A DNA stretch of 64,000 nt from the NCBI RefSeq assembly GCF_963678635.1, contig NC_087071.1, forward strand, positions 40,503,797 through 40,567,796. The letters run 5' to 3'. Of this stretch, positions 11,281 through 23,640 are shown piece by piece (positions within the stretch are counted from its first letter, which is position 1; every line of letters begins with the position of its first letter). The notes beneath the pieces were generated by a model. It was not told the origin of the DNA and made no database searches. It saw only the letters and a list, made by a program, of their open reading frames with translations. Position numbers and translations under genes: made by a program. The DNA is from Symsagittifera roscoffensis (lineage: Eukaryota > Xenacoelomorpha > Acoela > Convolutidae).

Positions 11281-12163
11281 TTTTAAAGTTCTCTGCAGGT
11301 TTTCTTAACCTGGTTGGCTTGGGAAAACTAAGGAAGGAAGCTTTTGGTCTGTCCTTTGCAACGCATTAGTCTAACTGTTGTGACAAACTGAATAAATAGT
11401 TTCATATGATTTGACGATGATGGTACGCTTGTAAGAAGAACGTCCGGTACTGGATTTTAGAGACAAACTCGTCAAGCTGCTATACACTCCCTCTCACTGG
11501 GCTCCCCCAACAAAACCTCAACCAGTAAAAAAACCAGTTTCTAATCGCTTTCATTTCTTTTTTGTTATTTTTTTTTTAAACAATTTTTTTACAATCCAGT
11601 TTACAATCTCTTCTTTCTTTTGATTGTCTTTTTGTACCCTGTTTAGTGAATAACCATGCCGAAATATAGGCTGGAGTGGCTGTGAAGTAGAACAGGAAAC
11701 TGGTAATAGGAACCTCAAAGATATCGGAGCCACGGCTCATTCGTACAGAGGCGCAAACTTTTCCGCTACTTTCTGGCGCTACCTCTCCTAGAAACTGAAC
11801 TGTGTTACCATAACAACCGGCTTCAACAATAATTCATCTATGGTCTCAAATTTTGCTACTAATTACAGATTTTGAAATAAAATTAATTTTTCATAAGTTT
11901 AACCTAAATGTGCCTAATATCCCCAAAACCATCCTGTCTGAAAAAAAATTTTATAAATAGAAACTGGTGCTCTAAACAATTCTTTGTTTCGACTTGTACT
12001 TACGTTTCATTAGTCATGAAATGTGTCCCACAACCTAAACTTTAATTTTACTGCTAATAAGTTTTGTAAAGGTAGTATTCATGTTCTTTCTATGGTAGTA
12101 GAATTTTCAGTTTATTTCTCGCTCAGCTAACTTGTATATATTTACTATATGAATACACTTCTC
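11281..12163. other. Non-coding stretch, nothing recognised
   Basis: There is no supported gene. It contains a T-rich/A-rich patch near 11,560-11,630 on the plus strand. Confidence 0.5.
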
Positions 12164-12520
12164 GCTCCTGTGAAAACCAAATGTCACCAAAAATGGTGCG
12201 CAGTTTTCGGAAGCGCTGCAGATGATCTTAAGAGTCTCGTTGCAATACTCGACAACCAAGATGTGCATGAAAATATTTCGGCTAAAATATGTAGTCTTCC
12301 AATTGTCGACTCAAAATAAAGGAAAACACTCCGGAATGCGCCATATAGGTTTTCGAATGCACAAGTTTTGGTAGATGATTTTAGAGTCCTTGGATCGGTT
12401 ATAGGATCACCATCAACATGCGATAAATACATGGAAAGCGAAATTGAAAAGACAATTACCCCAACAAAAAAACTTTACAAAATAGCGAAAACATCAGCAC
12501 AAAAAGCTTACTCCCGGTGC
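12164..12520 (+). repeat. 357-bp direct repeat, 3' fragment of a REL-type LINE
   Basis: This block matches 13,932-14,290 almost base for base (a handful of differences). It starts at GCTCCTGTGAAAACC and ends at CTCCCGGTGC. In one frame it encodes the stretch after the RT active site in the second copy (LGSVIGSP, then KLYKIAKTSAQKA). It is therefore a truncated neighbour copy, placed immediately upstream of the fuller element that begins near 12,521. Confidence 0.85.
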
Positions 12521-14660
12521 AAGCGCCACCTCATGTAGCGCTGCAGAGCAGCAAAGTTTATTACGATGGGTTCTCTTGTGTACAATGCAACCCCAGAAAC
12601 TTTGCAAAAGGGTCTAACTCCACCAACAGACCACCTGGCGCAATCCACATAACAACTCAAGTAGAAACACAACCGGCAACACCCGAAACAAATGTACTGC
12701 CTAACGCAACATAATCTTATCTATCGCCCCCAGTAATCACAACAATTTCTTTCGACCCCTGTAAATTTATCAACCAAGAACTTGAATTTCAAATGATTGA
12801 CATACAAAAAAATTTCGTTAACTGGAAATCACTCGTGTTTCTGTTCTAAGCAGAAACAAGCCCGGTTTCTTATGCATAGAATAAATGAGCCAGCAGTTGT
12901 TTTCAGTAGTAGAAGAAACACCAAACTCTAACGTCGCAATGAAATCAGCAATGATTCTCCCACATCTACTGCTCCCTAAAATTAAATGAGAAACAAAAGG
13001 ATCCAACTTTTAAACTCTGAGCCGCCGCATAACTTTGCGGAAGCAAGTCCTACTAGACAAAACTTTTCACTGAAGCGGAAGCTCTCCAAATTAGACATAC
13101 AAAACAGAAGAAGTGCGAAGTAAGCGAGGAAATTACGCTATTCTATAGACTAATGAGTACAGGCAAAATAGCTGCCGCCTTTGGTTGCCTTTCAGACAAA
13201 CAAGTAAAAGGAATACTTCCTCTACACGAATTCATTGAGGGAAGAACAGTCCTTATTATCCTGAAACAAAAACACCACCAAGCCAAAGCAGCGAACACTA
13301 ACTATAAAACTGAAAAAATTGAAGAGACAATGCATACCACCACTCTTTATTCGAACGAACAAACGCCAGGAAAGTTCAAAAATTGTTCTCAAAATGCATT
13401 GAAACCAGGGTCTTTCAAGTTTAGATGCGTGTGAATTGAGAAAGATGTTCACTCACTTCAACCAATCATTCATTGAGCTTTGGCGAACAATTGCAGAGCT
13501 GCCCTATAAAATATCAAGTAAAGATGAACACTTAATGGCGTACGACTCGTGTCGTCTGATACTTCTGGACAAAAACCCAGGGGTAAGCCTTATTGGTATA
13601 GGCGAGGTTCTTAGACCAATAATTGGCAAAAAACAATCACCCAATGTATAACCTCGGAAAAAATTTCTAACTCTGCTTAGGCAAGAAGAGTGGTATCAAA
13701 AATGTTATTCACAGCTTGAGGAACGAGTTTGAGAATCGGAAAACGGGTGCCATACGACTTGTAGATGCACAAAATCCCTTCATTTTGCTCAATAGAATTT
13801 TGCGCTGGTCAACTCGTATAAAAATCCATCAAATTTACATGTCAAAGGTTTTGAAATCTACCGATGGCACAACGCAAGGTGATCCCCCTTGCATGGGCTG
13901 TGTACGGAATAGGGATAAGCGCACTGATTGAGCTCCTGTGAAAACCAAATGTCACCAAAAATGGTGCGCAACTTTCGGAAGCGCTGCAGATGATCTTAAG
14001 AGTCTCCTTGCAATACTCGACAACCAAGATGTGCATGAAAAAATTTTCGGCTAAAATATGTAGTCTTCCAATTGTCGACTCAAAATAAAGGAAAACACTC
14101 CGGAAAGCGCCATATAGGTTTTCGAATGCACAAGTTTTGGTAGATGATTTTAGAGTCCTTGGATCCGGTTATAGGATCACCATCAGCATGCGATAAATAC
14201 ATGGAAAGCGAAATTGAAAAGACAATTACCCTAACAAAAAAGCTTTACAAAATAGCGAAAACATCAGCACAAAAAGCTCACTCCCGGTGCTCAAAAGGAT
14301 TTCAAAATAAGTTAAGCTTTCTAGCCAGAGCAACTCCGGAAGCTTTTGAGAAAATGGTCGAAATTAAGAAAAACATAAGATGGTAGCTAATTTCTAGTTT
14401 TACTGGTAAAAACCATAAAACCGCTGAAGATCTTATCTGTTTTGCACTATCACTACGAATGCGAGGATCAGACCTTCTCACTAATTTAAATAGAATTTCC
14501 AGTAAAATGGACATAATGATAGAATTTCCGTAAAAAAGGTAACCCGATTTACTGTAGGCGCAAAAAGCTTATTCGTACAAGTCCGAGCGGTTTGAAACAA
14601 AGATTATTCAGCATATTCTCTCCATTAAGCGAATTAAATATTTTACTTTAAAAAAATAAG
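12521..14660 (+). mobile_element. REL-endonuclease-class LINE, decayed copy on plus strand
   Basis: Plus-strand fragments follow the order of a known metazoan non-LTR RT family. 12,521-12,714 is a possible N-terminal segment with one CxxC. 13,436-13,651 holds CRLILLDKNPG followed by IGIGEVLRPIIGK (RT fingers). 13,716-13,931 holds LVDAQNPF and then STDGTTQGDP (motif A region and the GTTQGDP turn). 14,144-14,386 holds LGSVIGSP, KIAKTSAQKAHS and a LSFLARATPE-type block (thumb side). Frames change between pieces, so several stops or shifts have accumulated. The family match is from memory of related invertebrate RT proteins. No endonuclease part is visible in this copy. Confidence 0.7.
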
Positions 14661-14667
14661 GAAAAAA

Positions 14668-15075
14668 TTGAACATTTCGGGTTGTCATCATTCTCTATCA
14701 AGTTTCCAAAGGAGTGAGCAGCTTTTTTGTAGCTCCTCCTTTTGTCTCACATGCTACGTGAAAACTCACAACAACAATTTGTCGCTCTGCAAGAGCCTTG
14801 CTTCCTGCACTTTTAGACGCCATGCGTCTGAGCGTATTGCCGATGGCAATCGGTTGCGAACCTTCATTTATTTTTATGAGGGCGATAAATTTTGCTCTAA
14901 AAAAGAAAAGTCTTAGCTGTTTGGTTATTTCACCTTCGCCTAGAAGATTTACGAGCTTAGTAAGAGATTTCAAGAAATTGAGCCCTACATTGCTGTTTGA
15001 CTTACTAAGAACATCTTCAAAAACCTGGTGAACGATCTTGTCCGGACCTTCACCCGAACCAATTGGAAAACACAT
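14668..15075 (-). pseudogene. REL-class LINE reverse transcriptase fragment, opposite orientation
   Basis: A minus-strand open frame of about 125 codons (14,698-15,075) contains FRAKFIALIKINEG followed by SQPIAIGNTLRRMASK. This is the RT finger block of the second subfamily of the same LINE group (typically GGxRPIAVGNTLRRLxxK). It lacks the palm and everything downstream, so it is a 5'-truncated or rearranged relic pointing toward the plus-strand copy. Its 5' half (14,939 onward) is included in the 4.18-kb tandem duplication and reappears at 19,117-19,255. Confidence 0.7.
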
Positions 15076-15282
15076 AGTTTTTTTGTAAGTCTCGAACTCT
15101 GTTACGAAAAAAGTGTCGAAGTTTTCTGGCTTTGGGACATTTATACCAGCTCTTTTTGGGTATAAAAATACCAGTTTTGTTATAGTTAGAAATCAGAAAG
15201 GGTGCAATTTTGTCATCTGAAGCGGCCAGCCTTAGTATTCCCCTTTAAATTTCCGTTGTCGAGCTTGCTACTGATTACCTTT

Positions 15283-18200
15283 ACTCACTCCTCGAGGTCT
15301 GTCTGGGGCCATCTTGATCCTCAGGAAGGGGTAGTGAAAACATTTTGGCTCTTCTTTTATCTATAGAGCTTGTTAACGACCGCTTTTTTGGGTTGTTCAA
15401 GAAAAACCGGGAAAGACGTCAGAAAAATCAGCCAATAAGACAAAATCGGCCAATTTTCTCAACAAAAAAATAACCACTGAAGATGATGCTTGAGTCCATT
15501 TCAAGGCAAATATAACATGGGGAGGCCGATTCAGCTTAGTTTTGTTATATCCTGCCTAAAACTATATTTGACGCCTACAAACTGTTTGAGAGTGTTAAAA
15601 CAATTAAATAATATAAAAATAATTCTTGAATTCTGAAGCACAGCAGTTTTGTTACACTACTTTTTGTGTTTACTGGAGGAGCAGCACCGGGCTCTACAAA
15701 AACCGTCCAGAAATTAGCAGAGAAATTAAACGAAATACGGAACAAATCATACTCCGACACAAAAAAATTTGTTAGAACGAATATAAGTTTTGCATTTCTG
15801 AGTAAGGCAGCCTTCTGCCTCAGGGAGTGCAAGAAAATTACATAGTTAAACAACATAGACTATTCCATCAGTGCTATAATCGAGAAGGGTAGACTTTAAT
15901 TGACAACTCAATCTAAAAACGACCTGATTTATTCATAAAATTTTGCTGATTTAATTATATAGATGGGGTTACGCTCCTAATATTCAAAATACTCAATCCA
16001 AAACCTGGCAAGACCAAAATAACGGTAGACTTAAACACTGGAAGACAGAAAAACGTTTTTGAAAACATAATAAAACCCGTGCAAAGCAAATAAGTATGAA
16101 ATTTTTGATGAACTAGCAGCTGACTATGCGCAGTCCTTCAATTTCAATTTAATCTTAATGGGTGCGTACACTTTTGGTTAACTTTATGCAGACGAGAAAG
16201 AGTCTCTTGATACAATCCTTGTTTCTTGCAAACTTGGCGCTAGGAACAATTAGTAACCACTCACTCGAAAACCCTAACTGACTATATTGTGTTACCGGGG
16301 CCCTCTGATATACCGGCATGGGCTTTTAAAGACTGTTGCATTGAAATATAAGCACATCCAACTTTCCTTTTCAATGAAAATCTAAGAAGTAATATCTTTT
16401 CCGATAAGCTTAAAAAAGCCATTGCCATTATCTAAGAAGTATTATCTTTCTTCCCGATAGGCTTAGAAAAACCAATAAACAAAATGACAATCCAGAACTA
16501 ACGGAAAACTACAAGCCAATCTAAATAACAGGTGCATTATCAAAAGCGTTTGAAAAAATTTTATGCAAACAAGTCAAAGAATATCTTTTTTTTTGTAAAA
16601 ACTGCCAAGCATCGCCCCCATTTGGTTTCAGAAGCTCCTATTCAACAATAGATGCAATCCTATTCTGCACCAAACTTTTCAGAAAATCAATTGATCGCAA
16701 GAAGTTTGTGGCTTGCTCTTTATTGGATCCTTCCCAAGCATTGGACTCTATTGACCATAAGTCTCTACAACAAAAACTTAGAAATCTGAACTTTTCTGAA
16801 TGGGCAATGAAATGATAATTTTTTTCATCACAAACTGACAACCGAAAACGATTGAAAACGAAAATCAATCAGATTTTGAAAACGAAAATCAATCAGATTG
16901 GGTTGCATTTCATCAAGGTGTCCCTCAGAGCACCATTTTGGGAGCCCTGATCTTTAATCTGTATATCAACGACTTAAACAAACAGTACCTAATTCGTGCA
17001 GAGTAGCACAGTGTGCAGATGACAAGCCAATTTTTGCGAATGAAACAGTCGCCCGGAAGTATATACTGGCTAGCGTCTAAACACAGCTTCACATGCTTTT
17101 AACAGTCTCTACCAAAGCCATTTCAATGTGTCGTCCTTTAACATCGGATTGACCAAGTCATTTCTATTTAGGGCTACCGACCACACCGCGCACATTAACT
17201 TAGTTATATGCAAAAATTGCGAATTCATGGCTGGGTCTCATTATCCCCGGACTACAAGTTCACTCCTAAAAACAAAGATATTACTTACTGTCAAAATACT
17301 ATTGTTGTTGTTGAGTAGATAAAAATCATCATATCCATCGGAGATGGATCCATCCTCTCCCTCAACTCCTAGCTTCTAATTATCAGAAAACGAACTTGAC
17401 GTTTTTTAATTCAATTTGGGCCATATTAGGAAGCTGAAAAACGTTTAAAACCAGTTTCCAGTCTTTTCCCAAGACCCTTTCTGATTTGTGGTCTTCACCA
17501 AATAAGCTCTCTCTTTAGCGCCGGGGCATCGATAACCTCTCTATCGATAATTGGCGTCTTCTGACTTTTCGGTTTTTCCAGTTGTCTCGAGTTTTCCAGG
17601 TCGTGACATTTCTTTATTCGTGAACCAATTTTCAAAAATTCTTCCGTCAGTTCAAATTGACCTCTCTGGTTTTGTTCAATTGGACAATATACACCACCAA
17701 TTGTCTGAAACATCACATCCTCCTACTGAATTGTTCCGAAAAAAAGTTCATTTTTTTTCTGTTACTCATTCCCAATCACTTGTGTCCAAAATCACTGAAA
17801 GTCAAAATGCTGATCTAACAAAAAAACACTAGAAGAGAAATGCGAAATTGTATCAAACTTTTTTGATAGGCATTCATTACAACTGGTTTGACTCATCTTC
17901 AGATTTAAAATTGAATTTAAATATATTACCAATGCCCATTTTCTCGATTGAAAATATTATGCTACTTTTGGAAAAAATAACTGTTACCTGCTCTTTCAAA
18001 AATTCAATAGGAAAACTACCATATCGACACAAACATGAAAATCGTAAAATTATACTTCGTAGGAAGATATAACGGACAATTCAAAGAAAACTAGTTTTGT
18101 AAACGATCAGTAATAATATGGAATAAGATTATAGATGACTAAATTAAATTCTGGGATTTACTAGCATAAAAACAAGCGATGACTAAATTTAAAGTCCTAA

Positions 18201-18544
18201 TTTAAAGACTAATTTAAAAATAAAAATTTTAAGTCCATATAGGAAAAAACAGTAATTCCATTTGTGAAATGTTTGATCTATAATTTACATGTTTTAATTA
18301 AACCTTATTGGTAATGTAAACTCTTTTTCACTTGATTTTCATTATTTCCGCATTGCAATTAAAGTATTTATTTTTTTAGTGTTGGTATGGCCCTATCCAA
18401 ACTGCACGCACTGTTGCATGACGGAAGGGCCCATCTTAATTGACCCCCCTTTTGATTCCCAACCATCTGGCTCTCCTTACTTCTATTCACGTTATACTCA
18501 ACCCTTCCATATCTGGAAAATACCTAGGATTTTGACCAGAATAT
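15283..18544 (+). mobile_element. CR1/jockey-like LINE, copy 2 (decayed, with LTR insert)
   Basis: The part at 15,640-15,845 encodes a plus-strand stretch (GAAPGSTKTVQKLAEK-like) best preserved in copy 4 and not identified further. The RT part at about 16,620-17,010 contains STIDAILFCTKLFRKSID, SLLDPSQALDSIDHKSL and, near 16,905-16,975, HQGVPQSTILGALIF followed by NLYINDL. Stops and shifts break it into pieces. The LINE resumes after a solo-LTR-like insert (17,043-17,790) with a C-terminal piece near 17,900-18,070. Its 3' UTR ends near 18,544, where a second LTR-like module begins. Confidence 0.75.
17043..17790. mobile_element. Solo-LTR-like insert in LINE copy 2
   Basis: This interrupts the LINE just after the RT palm. 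It starts TGAAACAGTCGCCCGG, like the TGTAACAGTCGCC start of the giant element's LTR, and shares an AAAACA-rich block and GGAGATGGATC with the giant LTR and the module at 18,545. No internal retroviral genes accompany it. The right border is approximate. It is a fossil related to, but clearly diverged from, the giant element's terminal repeat. Confidence 0.5.
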
Positions 18545-19116
18545 GTATCATTCGCCCGGAAGTACATACCGACGGAAAACAAATCTAGGTCCTAAAACAA
18601 CTGGCTAGCGTCTGAACAAGCTTTTAACCGTCTCTACTAAAGCCAGTTCCTTATGTGGTTCATTAATACCGGGTCGACAAAGTCGTTACTATTTAAACTA
18701 TCGGCCAGATCGCGCAAATTAACTTAGTAACTTACAAAAACAGTGAGTTAAGGGCTGGGTCTCAGTATCATCAGACCACGAGGTCACTCCCAAAAACAGG
18801 GCTATTTTTTATTATCATATTAATATTGTTTTTGTGCAGTAGATAAAAATCATCTTATGCGTCGGAGATGGATCAACCCTTTCCCTCAACCCCTAGCTCC
18901 AAATATTCTGGAAAAATGAATGAGATGTTAATTAAATTCAATTCAAGATATTTCCGGAAGCTAAAAGAGGAATAAAAACCAGTTTCAATCTCTTTCCAAG
19001 CCCTTCCGGATTCTTGAATCCGGCCGAAGAACGGTCTTGTTGCGTTCTAGGAAGGGTAGTAAAATCTTCCCAATACCCCTCCAATTTATCCGGAACTGTT
19101 CCGTAACATTGAACCT
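18545..19116. mobile_element. Second LTR-like module (cut by the duplication junction)
   Basis: This is paralogous to the insert at 17,043. Shared landmarks are CGCCCGGAAGTA, CTGGCTAGCGTCT, GGCTGGGTCTCA and GGAGATGGATC. It also matches blocks of the giant LTR (GGTCTCA, AAAAACAGGG, GATGGATCAACC). The fuller copy at 22,726-23,640 shows that it continues past the duplication junction. Confidence 0.5.
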
Positions 19117-19469
19117 AGAAGATTTACGAGCTTAGTAAGAGATTTCAAGAAATTGAGCCCTACATTGCTGTTTGACTTACTAAGAACATCTTCAAAAACC
19201 TGGTGAACGATCTTGTCCGGACCTTCACCCGAACCAATTGGAAAACACATAGTTTTTTTGTAAGTCTCGAACTCTGTTACGAAAAAAGTATCGAAGTTTT
19301 CTGGCTTTGGGACATTTATACCAGCTCTTTTTGGGTATAAAAATACCAGTTTTGTTATAGTTAGAAATCAGAAAGGGTGCAATTTTGTCATCTGAAGCGG
19401 CCAGCCTTAGTATTCCCCTTTAAATTTCCGTTGTCGAGCTTGCTACTGATTACCTTTACTCACTCCTCG

Positions 19470-22400
19470 AGGTCTGTCTGGGGCCATCTTGATCCTCAGG
19501 AAGGGGTAGAGAAATAATTTTGGCTCTTCTTTTATCTATAGAGCTTGTTCACGACCGCTTTTTTGGGTTGTTCAAGAAAAACCGGGAAAGACGTCAGAAA
19601 AATCAGCCAAAAAGACAAAATCGGCCAGTTTTCTCAACAAAAAAATAACCACTGAAGATGATGCTTGAGTCCATTTCAAGGCAAATATAACATGGGGAGG
19701 CCGATTCAGCTTAGTTTTGTTATATCCTGCCTAAAACTATATTTGACGCCTACAAACTGTTTTAGAGTGTTAAAACAATTAAATAATATAAAAATATTTC
19801 TTGAATTCTGAAGCACAGCAGTTTTGTTACACTACTTTTTGTGTTTACTGGAGGAGCAGCACCGGGCTCTACAAAAACCGTCCAGAAATTAGCAGAGAAA
19901 TTAAACGAAATACGGAACAAATCATACTCCGACACAAAAAAACTTGTTAGAACGAATATAAGTTTTGCATTTCTGAGTAAGGCAGCCTTCTGCCTCAGGG
20001 AGTGCAAGAAAATTACATAGTTAAACAACATAGACTATTCCATCAGTGCTATAATCGAGAAGGGTAGACTTTAATTGACAACTCAATCTAAAAACGACCT
20101 GATTTATTCATAAAATTTTGCTGATTCAATTATAAAGATGGGGTTATGCTCCTAATATTCAAAACATTCAACTCAAAACCCGGCAAGACCAAAATAACGG
20201 TAGACTTAAACACTGAAAGATAAAAAAAGGTTTTTGAATACATCATAAAATCCGTGCAAAGCAAATAAGTATGAAATTCTTGATGAACTAGCTAAATCAG
20301 TTGACTCAGCGCAATCCTTCAATTTTAATTTAATCTTAATGGGTGCGTACACTTTTGATTAACTTTATGCAGACGAGAAAGAGTCTCTTGATACAATCCT
20401 TGTTTCTTGCAAACTTGGCGCTAGGAACAATTAGTAACCACTCACTCGAAAACCCTAACTGACTATATTGTGTTACCGGGGCCCTCTGATATACCGGCAT
20501 GGGCTTTTAAAGACTGTTGCATTGAAATATAAGCACATCCAACTTTCCTTTTCAATGAAAATCTAAGAAGTAATATCTTTTCCGATAAGCTTAAAAAAGC
20601 CATTGCCATTATCTAAGAAGTATTATCTTTCTTCCCGATAGGCTTAGAAAAACCAATAAACAAAATGACAATCCAGAACTAACGGAAAACTACAAGCCAA
20701 TCTAAATAACAGGTGCATTATCAAAAGCGTTTGAAAAAATTTTATGCAAACAAGTCAAAGAATATCTTTTTTTTTGTAAAAACTGCCAAGCATCGCCCCC
20801 ATTTGGTTTCAGAAGCTCCTATTCAACAATAGATGCAATCCTATTCTGCACCAAACTTTTCAGAAAATCAATTGATCGCAAGAAGTTTGTGGCTTGCTCT
20901 TTATTGGATCCTTCCCAAGCATTGGACTCTATTGACCATAAGTCTCTACAACAAAAACTTAGAAATCTGAACTTTTCTGAATGGGCAATGAAATGATAAT
21001 TTTTTTCATCACAAACTGACAACCGAAAACGATTGAAAACGAAAATCAATCAGATTTTGAAAACGAAAATCAATCAGATTGGGTTGCATTTCATCAAGGT
21101 GTCCCTCAGAGCACCATTTTGGGAGCCCTGATCTTTAATCTGTATATCAACGACTTAAACAAACAGTACCTAATTCGTGCAGAGTAGCACAGTGTGCAGA
21201 TGACAAGCCAATTTTTGCGAATGAAACAGTCGCCCGGAAGTATATACTGGCTAGCGTCTAAACACAGCTTCACATGCTTTTAACAGTCTCTACCAAAGCC
21301 ATTTCAATGTGTCGTCCTTTAACATCGGATTGACCAAGTCATTTCTATTTAGGGCTACCGACCACACCGCGCACATTAACTTAGTTATATGCAAAAATTG
21401 CGAATTCATGGCTGGGTCTCATTATCCCCGGACTACAAGTTCACTCCTAAAAACAAAGATATTACTTACTGTCAAAATACTATTGTTGTTGTTGAGTAGA
21501 TAAAAATCATCATATCCATCGGAGATGGATCCATCCTCTCCCTCAACTCCTAGCTTCTAATTATCAGAAAACGAACTTGACGTTTTTTAATTCAATTTGG
21601 GCCATATTAGGAAGCTGAAAAACGTTTAAAACCAGTTTCCAGTCTTTTCCCAAGACCCTTTCTGATTTGTGGTCTTCACCAAATAAGCTCTCTCTTTAGC
21701 GCCGGGGCATCGATAACCTCTCTATCGATAATTGGCGTCTTCTGACTTTTCGGTTTTTCCAGTTGTCTCGAGTTTTCCAGGTCGTGACATTTCTTTATTC
21801 GTGAACCAATTTTCAAAAATTCTTCCGTCAGTTCAAATTGACCTCTCTGGTTTTGTTCAATTGGACAATATACACCACCAATTGTCTGAAACATCACATC
21901 CTCCTACTGAACTGTTCCGAATAAAAGTTCGTTTTTTTTTCTGGCATTCATTCCCAATCACTTGTGTTCAAAATCACTGAAAGTCAAAATGCTGATCTAA
22001 CAAAAAAAAACTAGAAGAGAAAGGCGAAATTGTATCAAACTTTTTTGATAGGCATTCATTACAACTGGTTTGACTCATCTTCAGATTTAAAATTGAATTT
22101 AAATATATTAGCAATACCCATTTTCTCGATTGAAAATATTATGCTAATTTTGGAAAAAAATAACTGTTACCTGCTCTTTCAAAAATTCAATAGGAAAACT
22201 ACCATATCGACACGAACATGAAAATCGTAAAATTATAGTTCGTAGGAAGATATAACGGACAATTCAAAGAAAACTAGTTTTGTAAACGATCAGTAATAAT
22301 ATGGAATAAGATTATAGATGACTAAATTAAATTCTGGGATTTACTAGCATAAAAACAAGCGAACACTAAATTTAAAGTCCTAATTTAAAGACTAATTTAA

Positions 22401-22725
22401 AAATAAAAATTTTAAGTCCATATAGGAAAAAACAAAAACTCCATTTGTGAAATGTTTGATCTATAATTTACATGTTTTAATTAAACCTTATTGGTAATGT
22501 AAACTCTTTTTCACTTGATTTTCATTATTTCCGCATTGCAATTAAAGTATTTATTTTTTAAATGTTGGTCCTATCCAAACTGCACGCACTGTTGCATGAC
22601 GGAAGGGCCCATCTTAATTGACCCCCTTTTGATTCCCAACCATCTGGCTCTCCCTACTTCTATTCACGTTATACTCAACCCTTCCATATCTGGAAAATAC
22701 CTAGGATTTTGACCAGAATATGTAT
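19470..22725 (+). mobile_element. CR1/jockey-like LINE, copy 3 (duplicate of copy 2)
   Basis: It carries the same RT pieces as copy 2 at an offset of about 4,180 bases: STIDAILFCTKLFRKSID near 20,826 and HQGVPQSTILGAL near 21,091. It shares the same disabling changes as copy 2, so it was duplicated after decay. It contains the LTR-like insert at 21,224-21,970. Confidence 0.75.
21224..21970. mobile_element. Solo-LTR-like insert in LINE copy 3
   Basis: This is the duplicate of the insert at 17,043-17,790; the borders are likewise approximate on the right. Confidence 0.5.
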
Positions 22726-23640
22726 CATTCGCCCGGAAGTACATACCGACGGAAAACAAAGCTAGGTCCTAAAACAACTGGCTAGCGTCTGAACAAGCTT
22801 TTAACCGTCTCTACTAAAGCCAGTTCCTTATGTGGTTCATTAACACCGGGTCGACAAAGTCGTTACTATTTAAACTATCGGCCAGATCGCGCAAATTAAC
22901 TTAGTAACTTACAAAAACAGTGAGTTAAGGGCTGGGTCTCAGTATCCTCAGACCACGAGGTCACTCCCAAAAACAGGGCTATTTTTTATTATCATATTAA
23001 TATTGTTTTTGTGCAGTAGATAAAAACCATCTTATGCATCGGAGATGGATCAACCCTTTCCCTCAACCCCTAGCTCCAAATATTCTGGAAAAATGAATGA
23101 GATCTTAATTAAATTCAACTCAAGATATTTCCGGAAGCTAAAAGAGGAATAAAACCAGTTTCAATCTCTTTCCAAGCCCTTCCGGATTCTTGAATCCGGC
23201 CGAAGAGCGGTCTTGTTGCGTTCTAGGAAGGGTAGTAAAATCTTCCCAATACCCCTCCAATTTATCCGGAACTGCTCCGTAACAATTGTAGCTGCACAAT
23301 TGTTACAATTCGGATAGTCACGGTTGTATTTTCAAAATTGTTTGAACGCTTTTTTTTCTTCACTGTCGAGAATTGTCGTTGCTTCTTTAGCGAAAAGCGG
23401 TCTTCTTATTCCGACTAGGGAAAATCCTTCTTCGGATTTTTGCGTTTTTTCAGTAACCGGTAAATTTCAAGGTCGTGACGTGTCTTTATTTTCAAACGAG
23501 TTTTTATAATTTACTTCGTCACTGCAAACTGACCTCTCCCAATTCGTGAAATGGAACAATTAACGCTGTTAATTTGTAGAAATTGCCAATTTCCTCACTC
23601 GGCTGCTGCTATTGAAAATTCTCTCTCCTCGAGGTCTGTC
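22726..23640. mobile_element. Second LTR-like module, fuller copy
   Basis: It begins at TGTATCATTCGCCCGG after the LINE 3' end and continues beyond the duplication through a block at 23,290-23,540 that is shared with 37,270-37,440. Features in common with the giant LTR are GGTCTCA, an AAAAACAGGG block and GATGGATCAACCC. The segment near 23,330-23,500 can be read as an open frame on the plus strand and is conserved at 37,300, but this is probably incidental to the LTR. Confidence 0.5.

Larger units (their letters stand above)
14939..19116 (+). repeat. 4.18-kb tandem duplication, unit 1
   Basis: The unit from CCTAGAAGATTTACGAGC (14,939) to the base before the same words at 19,117 is repeated head to tail as 19,117-23,290. 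Open frames recur at an offset of about 4,180 bases with near-identical sequence, so the duplication is recent relative to the elements it contains. Unit 1 ends at TCCGTAACATTGAA, and the corresponding point in unit 2 continues differently, which marks the junction. The unit spans one LINE copy with two solo-LTR-like inserts. Confidence 0.9.
19117..23290 (+). repeat. 4.18-kb tandem duplication, unit 2
   Basis: This is the head-to-tail partner of 14,939-19,116, with only scattered substitutions and short indels by eye. It begins inside the truncated minus-strand RT relic and ends within the second LTR-like module, so the duplication ignores element borders. That points to unequal exchange or replication slippage, not transposition. 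Confidence 0.9.

Noticed and set aside
23324-23509. Plus-strand frame also seen at 37,300, suggestive of a conserved exon
   Set aside because: Both lie within the LTR-like module and the frame breaks down in the related module at 17,550; similarity is explained by shared repeat descent.
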